A stretch of 64,000 nucleotides of DNA, from contig JAHTBO010000001.1 in assembly GCA_019166125.1 (NCBI GenBank), positions 287,066 through 351,065 on the forward strand, written 5' to 3'. The notes below the pieces were generated by a model that did no database searches, was not told where the DNA came from, and saw only the letters and a program-made list of their open reading frames with translations. A program made the position numbers and the translations under genes. How positions within the stretch are numbered: the stretch's first letter is position 1; each line of letters starts with the position of its first letter. The DNA comes from Alcaligenaceae bacterium CGII-47 (GTDB lineage Bacteria > Pseudomonadota > Gammaproteobacteria > Burkholderiales > Burkholderiaceae_B). Shown here in pieces: positions 25,435 to 37,316 of this stretch.

Positions 25435-27321
25435 ATGTGTGGCTTGGCAGGTTTTTTGGATGTTGGGGCGCGCTCTACGGGACAGGCTGAGGCCGTTTTA
25501 CGGCGGATGGGCGCGGCCCTGACCCATAGGGGCCCGGATGATAGCGGATTATGGTTTGACCCTGCAGCTGGTGTTGGCCTAGCTCATCAGCGCTTGTCCA
25601 TCGCGGATTTATCGGCAGCAGGGCATCAACCCATGCATTCGGCATGTGGTCGCTACGTACTAAGCTTTAATGGCGAGATCTATAACTATCAAGCCCTTCG
25701 CAGTCAGCTCGATAGCGAGGCGGGCGGGATACCTTGGCGTGGTCATTCGGACACCGAAGTATTGTTGGCTTGTCTGGTACGCTGGGGAACCACAAAAACC
25801 TTGAATGCGCTCGTCGGGATGTTTGCCTACGCTTGTTGGGACAGACAGGATAGAGTCTTGACGCTTGCCCGGGATCGCATGGGCGAAAAGCCGCTATATT
25901 GGGGCTGGCAGGGTAATGTGCTGCTGTTTGGCTCCGAGCTTAAAGCACTTAAGATGCATCCTGCTTGCCGTGCTGAAGTGGATCGTGGAAGCCTGGCTCT
26001 GCTGCTTAGATATAACTATATTCCAGCGCCACATAGTATCTACAAATCAATCTTCAAGCTGCAAGCAGGTCACGCCGTTTCGATCTCGGTGGATGGTGCA
26101 CAGCAGTGCGCGCAGCCTGAACCTTACTGGACCTTGCGCGGGGCTGTGCAATCCGGTTTGGCACATCCCTTTGCAGGAACGGACGGGCAGGCTGTCGACG
26201 AGCTGGAGTCCCGATTATCAGCCAGCATTCAAGCACAGATGGTGGCAGATGTCCCGCTGGGCGCATTCTTGAGTGGCGGTGTCGATAGCAGCACGGTGGT
26301 TGCCTTGATGCAAAAGCAGTCTACTCGCCCTGTCTGCACCTATGCGATTGGCTTTGAGGATAAAGCCTTTAATGAGGCAGAATATGCGGGTGCGGTGGCG
26401 CGTCATTTGGGTACAGACCATACAGAGCTCTATGTTAGTAGTCAGGATGCCCTGGCGGTCGTACCGCAATTACCTCGAATTTATTGTGAACCTTTTGCCG
26501 ATAGCTCTCAGATCCCGACAGTCCTCGTGAGCCGATTGGCACGCCAGCACGTGACCGTGGCCTTGAGTGGTGATGGGGGCGATGAGCTGTTTGGAGGCTA
26601 TGCCCTCTACCAGCTCATGCCGCGTGTCTGGAACAGGCTGCGGCTATTGCCTATGCCACTGCGCCGGATCTTGGCGGGTGTTCTGGCTATGTTGCCGATT
26701 TCCCAACGTCTGGAAAAATTGCAAGGCATCATGGCGGCTCGCAGCCGTGAGGAGCTATATGGCTTGGTGCGCAGTCACTGGCTAAAGCCCGAGTCCTTGG
26801 TGTTGTATGCACAAGAGCCGTCATCTTTATTGCGTGATGCTCAGGCCTGGCGTTTCATCGATGACTATGAGTCTTGGTTGATGGCGGTGGATACGTGCGA
26901 CTATATGGTGGATGATATCCTGGTCAAGGTGGATCGGGCAGCGATGGCGAGTAGTCTAGAGACCCGTGTGCCCATACTCGATCATCGTATCGTCGAGTTT
27001 GCCAGTAGTCTGCCACTGGCGATGAAGATCCGTGGGGGCGTCGGTAAATGGATTCTGCGTGAGGTCTTGTACCGGCATGTGCCCAAAGCGCTGATTGATC
27101 GACCCAAGCGCGGGTTTGCCGTGCCGCTGGCGAGTTGGTTGCGTGGGCCGCTACGAGAGTGGGCCGAGGCCTTGCTCAATGAGCAGCGCTTGCGTACCGA
27201 GGGATATTTCGATGTTTCCATGGTGCGGCGCACGTGGACTGAGCACCTGAGTGGGCGGCGGAACCGGGCGACCAAACTGTGGGCCATACTGATGTTCCAG
27301 GCGTGGCTCGCCGAACAATAA
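25435..27321 (+). CDS. asnB: glutamine-hydrolysing asparagine synthetase
   Basis: 628 residues. Class II glutamine amidotransferase domain with the nucleophile Cys2 (MCGLAGF), RGPDDSG and FNGEIYNY, then the ATP-pyrophosphatase synthetase domain with SGGVDSS (about 281-287) and [11 protein letters not shown]. It forms asparagine from aspartate, glutamine and ATP. Related proteins of this size also occur in surface-polysaccharide loci, where they amidate sugars, but no such genes are near. It stands alone between alc and alaS, behind a structured leader. Confidence 0.88.
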   Translation: MCGLAGFLDVGARSTGQAEAVLRRMGAALTHRGPDDSGLWFDPAAGVGLAHQRLSIADLSAAGHQPMHSACGRYVLSFNGEIYNYQALRSQLDSEAGGIPWRGHSDTEVLLACLVRWGTTKTLNALVGMFAYACWDRQDRVLTLARDRMGEKPLYWGWQGNVLLFGSELKALKMHPACRAEVDRGSLALLLRYNYIPAPHSIYKSIFKLQAGHAVSISVDGAQQCAQPEPYWTLRGAVQSGLAHPFAGTDGQAVDELESRLSASIQAQMVADVPLGAFLSGGVDSSTVVALMQKQSTRPVCTYAIGFEDKAFNEAEYAGAVARHLGTDHTELYVSSQDALAVVPQLPRIYCEPFADSSQIPTVLVSRLARQHVTVALSGDGGDELFGGYALYQLMPRVWNRLRLLPMPLRRILAGVLAMLPISQRLEKLQGIMAARSREELYGLVRSHWLKPESLVLYAQEPSSLLRDAQAWRFIDDYESWLMAVDTCDYMVDDILVKVDRAAMASSLETRVPILDHRIVEFASSLPLAMKIRGGVGKWILREVLYRHVPKALIDRPKRGFAVPLASWLRGPLREWAEALLNEQRLRTEGYFDVSMVRRTWTEHLSGRRNRATKLWAILMFQAWLAEQ

Positions 27322-27363
27322 TCAGGCGGCGGGTTCGCTCAGCGCGGTTTCCCAAAGCCATTC

Positions 27364-27369
27364 TATAAT
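27364..27369 (+). promoter_or_regulatory. possible -10 element for alaS
   Basis: Exact TATAAT, 32 bp before the alaS ATG, in the 79-bp asnB-alaS gap. No good -35 at 16-18 bp. Confidence 0.4.
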
Positions 27370-27400
27370 TCTTGGTTACGTCTCCATTGCGGCATGCATA

Positions 27401-30022
27401 ATGAAAACCTCCGAAATCCGTCATAAGTTCCTCTCTTTTTTCGAGTCCAAGGGGCACCAAATCGTCGCGTCCTCGCCTTTAGTGCCAGGCAACGATCCGA
27501 CTTTGCTGTTTACCAACGCGGGTATGGTGCAGTTCAAAGACGTGTTCACCGGCAAGGACTCACGCTCTTATCGTCGGGCGACGACATCGCAGCGTTGCGT
27601 ACGTGCCGGGGGCAAGCATAACGATCTGGAGAACGTGGGCTACACCGCACGGCACCATACATTTTTTGAAATGCTTGGAAATTTCAGCTTCGGTGATTAT
27701 TTCAAGCGTGAGGCGATCGCCTACGCCTGGGAACTTTTGACATCTGTGTATGGTCTGCCTAAAGACAAGCTCTGGGTCACTGTCTACCATGAGGACGATG
27801 AGGCCTACGATATCTGGGCCAACGAGATCGGCATACCCGCCGAGCGGATTATTCGCATTGGGGACAATAAGGGGGCGCGTTACGCCTCTGATAATTTCTG
27901 GCAGATGGCTGATACGGGACCCTGCGGTCCGTGTTCAGAAATTTTCTACGATCATGGGCCGGAAATCTGGGGAGGGCCTCCGGGCTCGCCTGATGAGGAC
28001 GGTGATCGTTATATCGAGATATGGAATCTCGTGTTCATGCAGTTCGAGCGCGATGCACAAGGCACAATGCATCCCCTGCCCAAGCCCTGCGTGGACACAG
28101 GTATGGGTTTGGAGCGTATTGCCGCAGTCATGCAGCATGTGCACTCTAATTATGATATTGACCTATTTCAGTCACTGATTGGTGCGGCCGCACGCGAGAC
28201 GCGTACAACAGACCTGAGCAATAACTCCCTTAAGGTGATCGCTGATCATATCCGCGCCTGCAGCTTTTTGATCGTCGATGGTGTGATCCCAGGCAACGAA
28301 GGACGTGGTTATGTGTTGCGTCGTATCGTGCGCCGTGCGCTGCGCCATGGACATAAGCTCGGTCAGAGCGGGGTGTTTTTTTATAAGCTGGTGGGCGATC
28401 TGGTGACCCAGATGGGTGCGGCCTATCCAGAGCTGGCGACGCAACAGGCGCGCGTTGAGCAGGTGCTGCGTCAGGAAGAGGAGCGCTTCAGCGAAACACT
28501 AGAGAACGGCATGCGGATCATGGAGTCGGCCCTGGCAGAGTTGCCAGCAGGCCAGGCGCTAGATGGCCAAACGCTGTTCACCCTCTATGACACCTATGGC
28601 TTTCCCGTCGATCTGACGGCGGATATTTGCCGCGAGCGGCAGGTTGAGGTCGATCTGGAGGGCTTTGAGCGTGCCATGGCGCATCAGCGTGAGCAGGCGC
28701 GTGCTGCAGGGAAGTTTAAGGCAGTGGCCGACCTCAGCTATGATGGCGTCGCAACGCGTTTTGATGGCTATGAGCGGCTTGACGCTCAGGGCACGGTGAC
28801 GGCCCTCTACGTAAACGGATCGGCTGTGCCGAGCATCGCCCAAGGACAGGATGCGGTCGTGGTGCTGGATGCGACGCCGTTTTATGCTGAATCCGGCGGG
28901 CAGGTGGGCGACACCGGCATGCTGATCTCCCACGGGGCGCGGTTTCAGGTTGCCGATACACAAAAAGTTCAACACGATGTATTTGGCCATCACGGACAGT
29001 TGCTCGAGGGCACGTTGTCTGTGGGTGATGTGCTTGATGCGCAGGTCGATCATGCGCAGCGCCGCGCGACGATGCGTAATCATTCAGCCACGCACCTCAT
29101 GCACAAGGCTTTGCGCCAGGTTCTCGGTGAACATGTCCAGCAGCGCGGCTCGCTCGTCGATGCAGATAAAACCCGCTTTGACTTCGCTCACGATGCGGCG
29201 ATGGATGCCGCGCAGATTGCCGCTGTCGAGCAGATCGTCAATGATGAGGTGCTCGCCAATGAGGCGGTGCGTACACAGCACTTATCCTATGATGAAGCGG
29301 TGCAGGGTGGGGCCGTAGCCTTGTTTGGTGAAAAATATGGGGATGTTGTGCGCGTGCTCGATATCGGTTTTTCACGTGAATTATGTGGCGGCACACACGT
29401 TGCACGCACCGGAGACATTGGACTGTTCAAGATCATCTCTGAGGGCGGCGTCGCAGCAGGAATTCGTCGCGTCGAGGCGATTACCGGACATAATGCGGTG
29501 AACTGGGTGCAACATGCCCAGACCACGCTCACTGAAGCGGCGAATCTACTCAAGACTCAGCCTTTCGAGTTGCCTGAACGTATCCAGGCCCTGCAGAATC
29601 AAATGCGTCAGCTCGACCGCGAATTGGCGCGCCTGCAGGATAAGCAGGCGGCCGCGGCAGGCAATGATCTCGCTGGCCAGGCAATTGATCTGGGTGGTGT
29701 AAAGCTTTTGGCTATACGGCTGGCAGGGGTCGATCCCAAGGCTTTGCGTGGCATGGTTGATCAGCTCAAGGCCAAGCTCTCCAGCGCCGTGATTCTCCTG
29801 GCTGCGGTGACCGATGATCGTATCAGTCTGGTCGCTGGCGTGAGTAATGATCTGACCTCGCAGGTCAAGGCGGGCGATCTGGTTGGGGCAGTAGCCGTAC
29901 AGGTCGGCGGTAAGGGAGGAGGGCGTCCGGACATGGCGATGGGCGGCGGCTCGGATGTCGCAGCACTGGATGCGGCTGTGGCAGGTGTGCGTGACTGGGT
30001 GCAGGCGCGCCTCGGGGCATGA
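27401..30022 (+). CDS. alaS: alanyl-tRNA synthetase
   Basis: 873 residues, the standard length. Class II core at the N-terminus ([37 protein letters not shown]), the editing-domain zinc motifs HSATH (about 561) and [13 protein letters not shown] (about 662), and a C-terminal DHH-associated domain with [15 protein letters not shown]. Overlaps the following tusA-like gene by 4 bp. Confidence 0.98.
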   Translation: MKTSEIRHKFLSFFESKGHQIVASSPLVPGNDPTLLFTNAGMVQFKDVFTGKDSRSYRRATTSQRCVRAGGKHNDLENVGYTARHHTFFEMLGNFSFGDYFKREAIAYAWELLTSVYGLPKDKLWVTVYHEDDEAYDIWANEIGIPAERIIRIGDNKGARYASDNFWQMADTGPCGPCSEIFYDHGPEIWGGPPGSPDEDGDRYIEIWNLVFMQFERDAQGTMHPLPKPCVDTGMGLERIAAVMQHVHSNYDIDLFQSLIGAAARETRTTDLSNNSLKVIADHIRACSFLIVDGVIPGNEGRGYVLRRIVRRALRHGHKLGQSGVFFYKLVGDLVTQMGAAYPELATQQARVEQVLRQEEERFSETLENGMRIMESALAELPAGQALDGQTLFTLYDTYGFPVDLTADICRERQVEVDLEGFERAMAHQREQARAAGKFKAVADLSYDGVATRFDGYERLDAQGTVTALYVNGSAVPSIAQGQDAVVVLDATPFYAESGGQVGDTGMLISHGARFQVADTQKVQHDVFGHHGQLLEGTLSVGDVLDAQVDHAQRRATMRNHSATHLMHKALRQVLGEHVQQRGSLVDADKTRFDFAHDAAMDAAQIAAVEQIVNDEVLANEAVRTQHLSYDEAVQGGAVALFGEKYGDVVRVLDIGFSRELCGGTHVARTGDIGLFKIISEGGVAAGIRRVEAITGHNAVNWVQHAQTTLTEAANLLKTQPFELPERIQALQNQMRQLDRELARLQDKQAAAAGNDLAGQAIDLGGVKLLAIRLAGVDPKALRGMVDQLKAKLSSAVILLAAVTDDRISLVAGVSNDLTSQVKAGDLVGAVAVQVGGKGGGRPDMAMGGGSDVAALDAAVAGVRDWVQARLGA

Positions 30023-30270
30023 TGATGTGTTCGGATCTGCCTCATGTGGATTTGCATATTGATGCGTCGGGGTTGACCTGCCCCTTGCCCATCCTGCGCA
30101 CAAAAAAAGCGCTGGCGCAACTCGAGAGCGGGCAGGTACTAAGCGTGCTCACCACCGACAGTCATGCATTGCGGGATTTCCAGGCCTTCTCAAGGCAGAC
30201 AGGCAATACCTTGCTCGCTCAGCTCGAGCAGAGTGATGGTCATCTGCTCCACTATATGCAGCGCCGCTAG
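30019..30270 (+). CDS. TusA/SirA-family sulfurtransferase
   Basis: 83-residue sulfur carrier with the family CPxP motif in [15 protein letters not shown] (Cys21) and a second segment [15 protein letters not shown]. TusA proteins relay sulfur for tRNA thiolation and cofactor synthesis. Three ATG codons in a row at the start; the first overlaps the alaS stop (ATGA), so translation is coupled to alaS. Whether it is the tRNA-modifying TusA or another carrier is open. Confidence 0.85.
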   Translation: MMMCSDLPHVDLHIDASGLTCPLPILRTKKALAQLESGQVLSVLTTDSHALRDFQAFSRQTGNTLLAQLEQSDGHLLHYMQRR

Positions 30271-30345
30271 AGCGTATCTTGACAGGCTGCTGTTGTTTTT
30301 CTAGCCGTTTAGCAATGCTTATCGAAAGTTTGGCTTAGGCATTGA

Positions 30346-30375
30346 TTGCGGTCAGGTATCGAAAGATGCTAAAAT
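30346..30375 (+). promoter_or_regulatory. probable promoter of rpsP-rimM-trmD
   Basis: -35 TTGCGG (30346-30351), 18-bp spacer, extended -10 TGCTAAAAT (TAAAAT at 30370-30375), 36 bp before rpsP. A dyad ATGCTA (30366-30371) / TAGCAT (30389-30394) spans the likely start point. Confidence 0.5.
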
Positions 30376-30410
30376 TTTGTGTTTTTCATAGCATTTTCAA
30401 AGGATTATCA

Positions 30411-30665
30411 ATGGTTGTGATTCGTCTGGCCCGTGGCGGCTCGAAGAAGCGTCCGTTTTACAATGTCGTCGCCGCCGACTCACGTAATCGTCGTGATGGC
30501 CGTTTTATCGAGCGTATTGGTTTTTACAATCCGGTTGCGAACGAAGGTCAGGAAGGCCTGCGTATTGCTTTGGATCGTATCAAGCACTGGACGGATAATG
30601 GCGCGCTGATGTCGCCAACCGTCACCCGCCTGGTTAAGGATTTCTCCGCCAAAGCCGCCGCTTAA
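30411..30665 (+). CDS. rpsP: 30S ribosomal protein S16
   Basis: 84 residues beginning [19 protein letters not shown], the S16 signature. AAAGGA lies 5 bp before ATG 30411; the upstream open codons fall within the promoter region. First gene of rpsP-rimM-trmD. Confidence 0.98.
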   Translation: MVVIRLARGGSKKRPFYNVVAADSRNRRDGRFIERIGFYNPVANEGQEGLRIALDRIKHWTDNGALMSPTVTRLVKDFSAKAAA

Positions 30666-30679
30666 TTGGCAGCTTTGTT

Positions 30680-31300
30680 ATGGTAGAAGGCACAGCGTCG
30701 GTGCATGGCGCACCGAGTGATCTGGTGGAGTTGGGCCGGATCACCGCAGCGCATGGTGTACACGGCTGGGTCAAAGTGCAGCCTTATTCTGCAGATGCCC
30801 AGTGCCTCTTGGCCGCGCAGGTATGGTGGCTCAAAGCGCCCGATTCAGCCTTGAATCCGGGCGTTTTGTCGCACCCCTCGACCATTAAGGTCCGAGCCAG
30901 CCGTATGCAAGGGAAGCTGCTCATCGCACAACTTGGTGCCATTGATGAGCGTGATGGTGCGCAGGCGCTGCGAGGTTATACCGTATGGGCACCTCGATCC
31001 GACTTCCCTGCCGCACAGCCCGGGGAATATTATTGGGTGGATCTGCTTGGTTGCGATTTCTACGGTGAGCGCGCAGGCTTGCCTGCATATTTAGGGCGCG
31101 TCGACGAGGTGCTCGATAATGGTGCGCATGCGATACTGAGGATCCGTTGCGGTACGCTCGATGAGCACAATGAGTTTGTACCGCTGCTTAACGCACGCGG
31201 CAAACCTCAGGACATGCTCGTGCCATTCGTCGATGCCCATGTCCAGGGCGTAGACCTGCTTGCCCGGCGCATGGATAGCAACTGGCCTGCCGAATTCTGA
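30680..31300 (+). CDS. rimM: 16S rRNA processing protein RimM
   Basis: Assembly factor for the 30S head, 206 residues. N-terminal RimM barrel (VELGRITAAHGVHGWVKVQPY) and C-terminal PRC-barrel (GEYYWVDLLGCDFYG ... MLVPFVDAHV). 14 bp after rpsP. Confidence 0.95.
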   Translation: MVEGTASVHGAPSDLVELGRITAAHGVHGWVKVQPYSADAQCLLAAQVWWLKAPDSALNPGVLSHPSTIKVRASRMQGKLLIAQLGAIDERDGAQALRGYTVWAPRSDFPAAQPGEYYWVDLLGCDFYGERAGLPAYLGRVDEVLDNGAHAILRIRCGTLDEHNEFVPLLNARGKPQDMLVPFVDAHVQGVDLLARRMDSNWPAEF

Positions 31301-31349
31301 CTCCATACTGGGTCGTGGGTAGACGGGCCCGGATTCGATATCTGGACGT

Positions 31350-32126
31350 ATGCGATTTGACCTGATTACTCTTTTTCCCGAGATGTTTGCCGCTGTGCGT
31401 GACCAGGGTGTGACGGGACGCGCCTACGCGCGTGGGATCTGGTCACTAGGTCTGTGGAATCCGCGTGATTTCACCGAGGACGTGCATCGTACGGTCGATG
31501 ACCGGCCCTATGGCGGCGGACCGGGGATGGTCATGATGGCTGAGCCCCTGGTGCGTGCAGTGCATGCCGCACAGGCTGCGCGCCAGTGCGCTCGTGGCAA
31601 TGCTGATATCGGACCTGCACCCGTTGTTTTGCTCAGTCCGACTGGTCGCCCATTTGATCAGGCGGCTGCCCAGGCTTGGTCACAGTCTGCAGGGGCGATC
31701 TTTATTTGTGGTCGCTACGAGGGGGTCGATCAACGCTTTATTGATCAACATGTCACCCACGAGATATCACTCGGGGATTATGTGCTCTCGGGTGGTGAGC
31801 TCGGTGCGATGGTGATCATGGATAGCATCGTGCGTTTGCTGCCCGGCGTACTGCATGATGCGCAATCCGCCGAACAGGACTCGTTCAATCCTGCGCTGAC
31901 TGGTTTGCTTGATAGTCCACACTACACACGACCTGAAGTCTGGCGTGATCAGGCCGTACCTGCCGAACTACTTTCGGGTCATCACGCACAGATTGCACGT
32001 TGGCGCCGCCGTCAGTCGCTTAGCCTGACAGCGACGCGGCGCCCCGATCTGATCACGGCAGCGCGCGCACGTGGCGAGCTCAGCCCGGATGATGAAGCCT
32101 GGCTCGTCACGCTGGGTGCCGCTTAG
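31350..32126 (+). CDS. trmD: tRNA (guanine-N1-)-methyltransferase TrmD
   Basis: Methylates G37 of tRNA to prevent frameshifting. 258 residues with [12 protein letters not shown], the [13 protein letters not shown] segment, and the trefoil-knot AdoMet site [14 protein letters not shown] and [12 protein letters not shown]. Normally followed by rplS; here the convergent valS begins 10 bp after the stop. Confidence 0.97.
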   Translation: MRFDLITLFPEMFAAVRDQGVTGRAYARGIWSLGLWNPRDFTEDVHRTVDDRPYGGGPGMVMMAEPLVRAVHAAQAARQCARGNADIGPAPVVLLSPTGRPFDQAAAQAWSQSAGAIFICGRYEGVDQRFIDQHVTHEISLGDYVLSGGELGAMVIMDSIVRLLPGVLHDAQSAEQDSFNPALTGLLDSPHYTRPEVWRDQAVPAELLSGHHAQIARWRRRQSLSLTATRRPDLITAARARGELSPDDEAWLVTLGAA

Positions 32127-32136
32127 GGGCAGACCA

Positions 32137-35016
32137 TCACGCACCAGGCAGTCGATCCCTTTGCGCCATCACCTTAGCCAAGGTATCGCCAAACTGTGCC
32201 ATCCTGGCCTGTTCCTGCTCGACGACTGCCGCCGGCGCGCGTTGAACAAAGCGTTCATTGCCCAGCTTCGCCTGCGCCTTTGATATTTCGCTGTTCAGGC
32301 GTTCTATCTCTTTGTTCAGGCGGGCCCGTTCTGCCTCTACATCGATCTCTACATGCAGCATCAACTGCGTCTGACCGACCACTTGCACAGGTGCGCCCAG
32401 ATCCGGTAATTGTGCCACGATGTCCATACGTTCCAGCCGGGCCAGTGATATCAGATAGGGTGCAAAGTCTGTCAGATTGTCTGCATTGCCTTGTACCAGC
32501 AAGGGCACACGTTGTGCGGGCGACAGATTCATCTCACTGCGCAAGGCCCGCGTTGCGTCCGTGAGAGATTTAAACGTTTGCATATAGGCCTGGGCACCGG
32601 GATCCCGCAGCACAGGGTTGACAAGCGGATAGGGCTGCGTGCTGATGCTCGCTAGCTCGTTATCGTGGCGCGTGCCTGCGGCAATCGATACTTTTTGCCA
32701 AAGCTCTTCGGTGATAAAGGGAATGATCGGGTGCGCCAGGCGCAGCAGCGTCTCGAGCACATGGATCAGTGTGCGGCGTGTGGCTGCCTGCTGTACTGCC
32801 GATCCGGTCTGAAGCTGAACCTTGGCCAGTTCCACATACCAGTCGCAATACTCGTCCCACACAAAATGGTATAGACCGTTGGCGATCTGATCAAAACGGT
32901 AATCTTCAAAGCCGCTGTGAACGCTATCGATTAGGTCTTGTAGACCACTAATTACCCAACGATCTACAAAGGACAGATCGCCAGGCTGTGGTCTGCCCAG
33001 ATCATGGCCTTCGACATTCATCAGTACAAAGCGCGTTGCGTTCCAGAGCTTATTGCAAAAATTACGATAGCCCTCGCAGCGTTTGAGGTCAAAATTGATA
33101 TTGCGTCCGAGTGTGGCGTAGGCTGCCATGGTGAAACGCAAGGCATCGGCACCATAGGCCGGGATGCCATCAGGGTAGTCGCGTGCGGTTTTTTTGCGGA
33201 TAGCCGTCGCCTGCTTGGGATTCATCAGCCCACTGCTGCGCTTGTCCTGCAAGTGCTCGAGGGTGATGCCATCGATGAGGTCCACGGGGTCAATCGTATT
33301 GCCCTTGGACTTGCTCATTTTCTTGCCTTCCATATCGCAGACGAGGCCATGGACGTAGACCGTACGAAAGGGCACTTCACCGGTGTGGTGCATGCTCATC
33401 ATGATCATGCGCGCTACCCAGAAAAAGATAATATCAAAGCCCGTCACCAGCACGCCTGATGGTAGGTAACGGGCGAGATCCGGCGTCTGCTCGGGCCAGC
33501 CCAGATCAGTAAACGGGACCAGGGCCGAGGAAAACCAGGTGTCGAGCACGTCAGGGTCGCGCTTGAGCGGCGTCGTTATACCTGCTGCGCGAGCCTGGCG
33601 CTGTGCATCCTCCGCAGAGCGGGCGACAAAAATCCGACCATCCTCTGCATGCCAGGCTGGAATCTGGTGGCCCCACCATAACTGGCGGGAAATGCACCAG
33701 TCCTGGATTTTGCCCAGCCACTGGTTATAGGTGGTCGTCCAGTTCTCGGGTACGAATTTGACCCTGCCGTCGGCGACCACGTCCAGTGCGACCTCGGTAA
33801 TACTTTTTCCCGGGTGCAGGGAACCCGCTGGTGCGGGCTCGCTCATGGCGACGAACCACTGATCCGTGAGCATGGGTTCGAGCACCACGCCAGTGCGATC
33901 CCCCTTGGGTTGCATCATCTTGTGGGCTTCGACTTTTTGCAGGTAGTCTTTGGCTTTTAGCTCGGCGACGACGGCAGTGCGGGCATCGTAGCGGTCCAGC
34001 CCGCGAAATTGCACGGGCCCGTTATCGTTGATACGGGCGTCTGGGGTAAAGATCACAATCAAGGGCAGGTCATGACGCATTGCGCACGCATAGTCATTGA
34101 AGTCGTGCGCACCGGTGATCTTGACGCAGCCTGTGCCAAAGTCACGATCCACGAAGTCGTCGGCAATGATTGGGATGTTCCGATCACATAGCGGCAGTTC
34201 TACCAGCTTGCCCACCAGGCTGCGATAACGATCATCCTCGGGGTGTACACATAGCGCACCATCAGCCAGCATGGTCTCGGGGCGGGTGGTGGCGATCGTC
34301 AGGCCCCGTAGCGTCACGCTGCGCCCGTCCTCGTCGATGAGCGTCTGGGGACCATCGACAAAGGGGTACAGAATATGCCACATATAGCCATCAGCCTCCT
34401 CGGAGACAACCTCCAGATCGGAGACGGCAGTACCTAATACCGGATCCCAGTTCACCAGACGTTTTCCGCGGTAGATCAGCCCTTGCTCATAGAGGCGCAC
34501 AAACACCTCGATCACACCGCGCGATAGGTTCTCGTCCATGGTGAAATATTCACGCGACCAGTCGCATGATGAGCCCAGACGACGGAATTGACCGGTGATT
34601 GTCCCGCCAGACTGCTCCTTCCAGGCCCATACGCGTTCCAGGAATTTTTCACGGCCCAGATCGTGTCGCGAGATTTGCTCGGCATCAAGCTGTCGTTCCA
34701 CGACGATCTGCGTGGCAATCCCTGCATGGTCAGTACCCGGAATAAATACAGTGTCATCACCACGCATGCGACGATACCGTATCAGGCCATCCATAATGGT
34801 TTGATTAAATGCGTGACCCATATGCAGGGTCCCGGTTACGTTTGGGGGTGGGAACTGGATTGCAAAAGGTTGCGCAGCACGGCCATCGATTGCGGGGACA
34901 TGCTGGCCTGCAGCAAACAGCCCGCGGCGCTCCCATTCGGCATACCAATGCGATTCAATTTTTTGCGGTTCAAAGCTTTTGGATAATTGGCTGGATAGAT
35001 CAGGCGAGGAGGTCAT
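32137..35016 (-). CDS. valS: valyl-tRNA synthetase
   Basis: About 959 residues. Class I signatures HMGH (about 65-68) in [15 protein letters not shown] and KMSKSKGN (about 566), an inserted editing domain ([10 protein letters not shown]), and a C-terminal coiled coil ([20 protein letters not shown]). ATG 35016 gives the usual N-terminus; nine further codons are open upstream. Convergent with trmD, divergent from ndk. Confidence 0.97.
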   Translation of the reverse strand: MTSSPDLSSQLSKSFEPQKIESHWYAEWERRGLFAAGQHVPAIDGRAAQPFAIQFPPPNVTGTLHMGHAFNQTIMDGLIRYRRMRGDDTVFIPGTDHAGIATQIVVERQLDAEQISRHDLGREKFLERVWAWKEQSGGTITGQFRRLGSSCDWSREYFTMDENLSRGVIEVFVRLYEQGLIYRGKRLVNWDPVLGTAVSDLEVVSEEADGYMWHILYPFVDGPQTLIDEDGRSVTLRGLTIATTRPETMLADGALCVHPEDDRYRSLVGKLVELPLCDRNIPIIADDFVDRDFGTGCVKITGAHDFNDYACAMRHDLPLIVIFTPDARINDNGPVQFRGLDRYDARTAVVAELKAKDYLQKVEAHKMMQPKGDRTGVVLEPMLTDQWFVAMSEPAPAGSLHPGKSITEVALDVVADGRVKFVPENWTTTYNQWLGKIQDWCISRQLWWGHQIPAWHAEDGRIFVARSAEDAQRQARAAGITTPLKRDPDVLDTWFSSALVPFTDLGWPEQTPDLARYLPSGVLVTGFDIIFFWVARMIMMSMHHTGEVPFRTVYVHGLVCDMEGKKMSKSKGNTIDPVDLIDGITLEHLQDKRSSGLMNPKQATAIRKKTARDYPDGIPAYGADALRFTMAAYATLGRNINFDLKRCEGYRNFCNKLWNATRFVLMNVEGHDLGRPQPGDLSFVDRWVISGLQDLIDSVHSGFEDYRFDQIANGLYHFVWDEYCDWYVELAKVQLQTGSAVQQAATRRTLIHVLETLLRLAHPIIPFITEELWQKVSIAAGTRHDNELASISTQPYPLVNPVLRDPGAQAYMQTFKSLTDATRALRSEMNLSPAQRVPLLVQGNADNLTDFAPYLISLARLERMDIVAQLPDLGAPVQVVGQTQLMLHVEIDVEAERARLNKEIERLNSEISKAQAKLGNERFVQRAPAAVVEQEQARMAQFGDTLAKVMAQRDRLPGA

Positions 35017-35140
35017 TTCGAGGCACACAGATAAGCCACACACCCGCAGGCGCGCGACCGTGGATTACACAGGCTGAAGAAGCCACTATATGTTAATTGT
35101 ATGCCGGAGGCACCGGAGCGGGTCATGTTAAAATATGCGG

Positions 35141-35170
35141 TTGACATAAGCTTTGAAAATAAGCTTGTTT
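35141..35170 (+). promoter_or_regulatory. possible ndk promoter
   Basis: Exact -35 TTGACA (35141-35146), about 75 bp before the ndk start. The matching -10 is weak (TTGTTT-like at 35165-35170, 18-bp spacer). A small repeat AAGCTT occurs twice between them (35149 and 35161 regions). Confidence 0.35.
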
Positions 35171-35220
35171 TCATTGGGAAAATCGTTTCCCACATAATTT
35201 CCTTTATTCACGTGGACACC

Positions 35221-35646
35221 ATGGCTATCGAACGTACCTTATCCATCATCAAACCTGACGCTGTTGCAAAAAATGTAATCGGTCAGATCGTCGCCCGTTT
35301 TGAACAGGCTGGCCTGACGGTTATCGCCGCGCGTCTGCAACAACTGTCGCGTAATGATGCGCAACGCTTCTACGCAGTGCACAAGGATCGCCCCTTCTAC
35401 AAGGATCTGGTGGACTTCATGGTCTCTGGCCCGGTGTTTATTCAGGTACTAGAGGGCGAGAACGCGATTGCTACGAACCGCGACCTGATGGGGGCGACTG
35501 ATCCCAAAAAAGCCGATCCTGGCACCATCCGTGCTGATTTCGCTGATAGTATCGACGCGAATGCTGTCCATGGTTCGGATGCGCCCGAGACCGCAGCCGT
35601 GGAAATTGCGTTCTTTTTCCCCGAGAGCAACATCCACAGCCGTTAA
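35221..35646 (+). CDS. ndk: nucleoside diphosphate kinase
   Basis: 141 residues. N-terminal [14 protein letters not shown] and the phospho-histidine motif NAVHGSD with His117. It balances nucleoside triphosphate pools. ATG 35221 matches the family; upstream open codons lie in the promoter region. 30 bp before rlmN. Confidence 0.98.
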   Translation: MAIERTLSIIKPDAVAKNVIGQIVARFEQAGLTVIAARLQQLSRNDAQRFYAVHKDRPFYKDLVDFMVSGPVFIQVLEGENAIATNRDLMGATDPKKADPGTIRADFADSIDANAVHGSDAPETAAVEIAFFFPESNIHSR

Positions 35647-35676
35647 TTTACTTGGCACGCCTCGGCGCGTATAACG

Positions 35677-36825
35677 ATGTCTTCCACTGAATCCATCAAT
35701 GTTTTGGGCCTGGAGTCTGAAGCGCTGTCCCAACTGATCGTTCAGTGGGGCGGCAAGCCCTTTCGTGCTCGGCAGTTATCGCAGTGGATACACCAGCGCG
35801 GCGTAGACAATTTCGATCAGATGACTGATCTGGCTAAGGATTTCAGGCTGCGCCTGGATGCGCACTGTGTGGTGCGTGGCCCGGATGTCATCCTCGAAAA
35901 ACGTTCTGTCGACGGCACACGCAAGTGGCTGTTTGATATGGGCAAGGGGAACGCAATCGAGACCGTATTCATCCCCGAGGATGATCGCGGCACGCTGTGC
36001 ATCTCCAGCCAGGCGGGTTGTACGGTTGCATGTCCCTTTTGCTCTACGGGTTACCAGGGCTTTAGTCGAAACCTCACGACGGCCGAGATCATCGGCCAGC
36101 TCTGGCATGCCCGCCGCGCTTTACGCCAGGACCCGGGCGCTGCGCGCTTGGGTGCCGAGGGCGATTCAGCTCGCGTAGTCAGTAATGTCGTCATGATGGG
36201 CATGGGCGAGCCCTTGCTTAATTACGATCAGGTTTTGGGCGCCTTGCGCCTGATGGTTGATGATCATGCCTATGGTCTGTCTCGGCGTCGTGTTACGGTC
36301 TCCACCTCAGGCGTGGTGCCGATGATTGATCGTTTGGCGCGCGACTGCCCCGTTGCCCTGGCGGTGTCACTGCATGCGCCAAACGACGCGCTGCGAGACC
36401 GTCTGGTGCCACTCAATCGCAAGCACCCCTTGAATGAACTGTTGGATGCCTGCAATCGGTATTTAGAGTACGCGCCGCGAGACTTCATTACGTTCGAATA
36501 CATTATGCTCGATGGGGTGAATGATTCCGATGAGTGCGCACGCGAGCTCATCGAGGTTGCGCGACGGGTACGCTGCAAATTCAATCTGATTCCATTTAAC
36601 CCGTTCCCGCAGTCTGGTCTTAAACGCTCGCCCACCGCCAGGATTCGCCTGTTTGCACAGCGTCTGATGGATGCAGGACAAATCGTCACCGTGCGTAAGA
36701 CGCGGGGTGAGGATATTGACGCGGCATGTGGGCAACTGGCGGGTGAGGTGCAGGATCGGACTCGCATCAACGAGCGTCTGCCTGATCGGGCGCGGATCGT
36801 CATCAGAAAACAGGAGCGTGGATGA
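35677..36825 (+). CDS. rlmN: 23S rRNA/tRNA m2A methyltransferase RlmN
   Basis: Radical-SAM enzyme methylating A2503 of 23S rRNA and A37 of some tRNAs. 382 residues with cluster cysteines C115-x3-C119-x2-C122 (CTVACPFC), the [12 protein letters not shown] block and the C-terminal [15 protein letters not shown] with its catalytic cysteine. Overlaps the next gene by 4 bp. Confidence 0.97.
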   Translation: MSSTESINVLGLESEALSQLIVQWGGKPFRARQLSQWIHQRGVDNFDQMTDLAKDFRLRLDAHCVVRGPDVILEKRSVDGTRKWLFDMGKGNAIETVFIPEDDRGTLCISSQAGCTVACPFCSTGYQGFSRNLTTAEIIGQLWHARRALRQDPGAARLGAEGDSARVVSNVVMMGMGEPLLNYDQVLGALRLMVDDHAYGLSRRRVTVSTSGVVPMIDRLARDCPVALAVSLHAPNDALRDRLVPLNRKHPLNELLDACNRYLEYAPRDFITFEYIMLDGVNDSDECARELIEVARRVRCKFNLIPFNPFPQSGLKRSPTARIRLFAQRLMDAGQIVTVRKTRGEDIDAACGQLAGEVQDRTRINERLPDRARIVIRKQERG

Positions 36826-37316
36826 CTCAACTATTAACCAAAGCGACCAGTGACGATCCGTCTGCTGATGAGTTGGCGTACGGCCCGGGCGCTGCGCTCA
36901 AGGCAATGCGCGAGGCGCGTGGCTTATCACTCTCAGAGGTATCGTCGCGGATCAAGTACTCTGCCGTTCAGCTCGGTTTTCTCGAGTCCGAGCAGTGGTC
37001 GCGCTTGCCCGAAGGTGTGCCGTTACGGGGCTTGGTGCGTAATTACGCGCGGTTTCTCGATACGGATGTGGATGCCGTGCTGCGCCTGCTTGACAACGAA
37101 GTCGGGCCTACGCACGCCTACGCATCGGTCTCTTCGAATCAGCGTGCTTTGCCACAGACAGGGCTGGCAGCGGGGGGTGAACCGGTGCGCCGCACTTGGA
37201 TCTGGCTACTTCTGATTCTCATCTTGCTGGGCGTCGCCGGTCTATATGCAATCAATCGTGGCTGGGTTCCGGAGGATTGGTTAATTTTTGATTGGTTGAA
37301 GGCAATCAAGCCATGA
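36822..37316 (+). CDS. RodZ-like helix-turn-helix membrane protein (short form)
   Basis: 164 residues. HTH_25/RodZ-type domain at about 25-95 ([33 protein letters not shown] ... [10 protein letters not shown]), a linker, and one membrane helix at about 127-146 ([17 protein letters not shown]). The C-terminal periplasmic domain of full-length RodZ is missing; only about 18 residues follow the helix. Between rlmN and ispG, the position of RodZ-like genes in many proteobacteria. A role in cell shape is inferred from the family. Confidence 0.78.
   Translation: MTQLLTKATSDDPSADELAYGPGAALKAMREARGLSLSEVSSRIKYSAVQLGFLESEQWSRLPEGVPLRGLVRNYARFLDTDVDAVLRLLDNEVGPTHAYASVSSNQRALPQTGLAAGGEPVRRTWIWLLLILILLGVAGLYAINRGWVPEDWLIFDWLKAIKP

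Noticed and set aside
29546-30103. 185-residue minus-strand frame over the alaS and tusA-like genes
   Set aside because: Antisense to conserved coding sequence; composition of a shadow frame.
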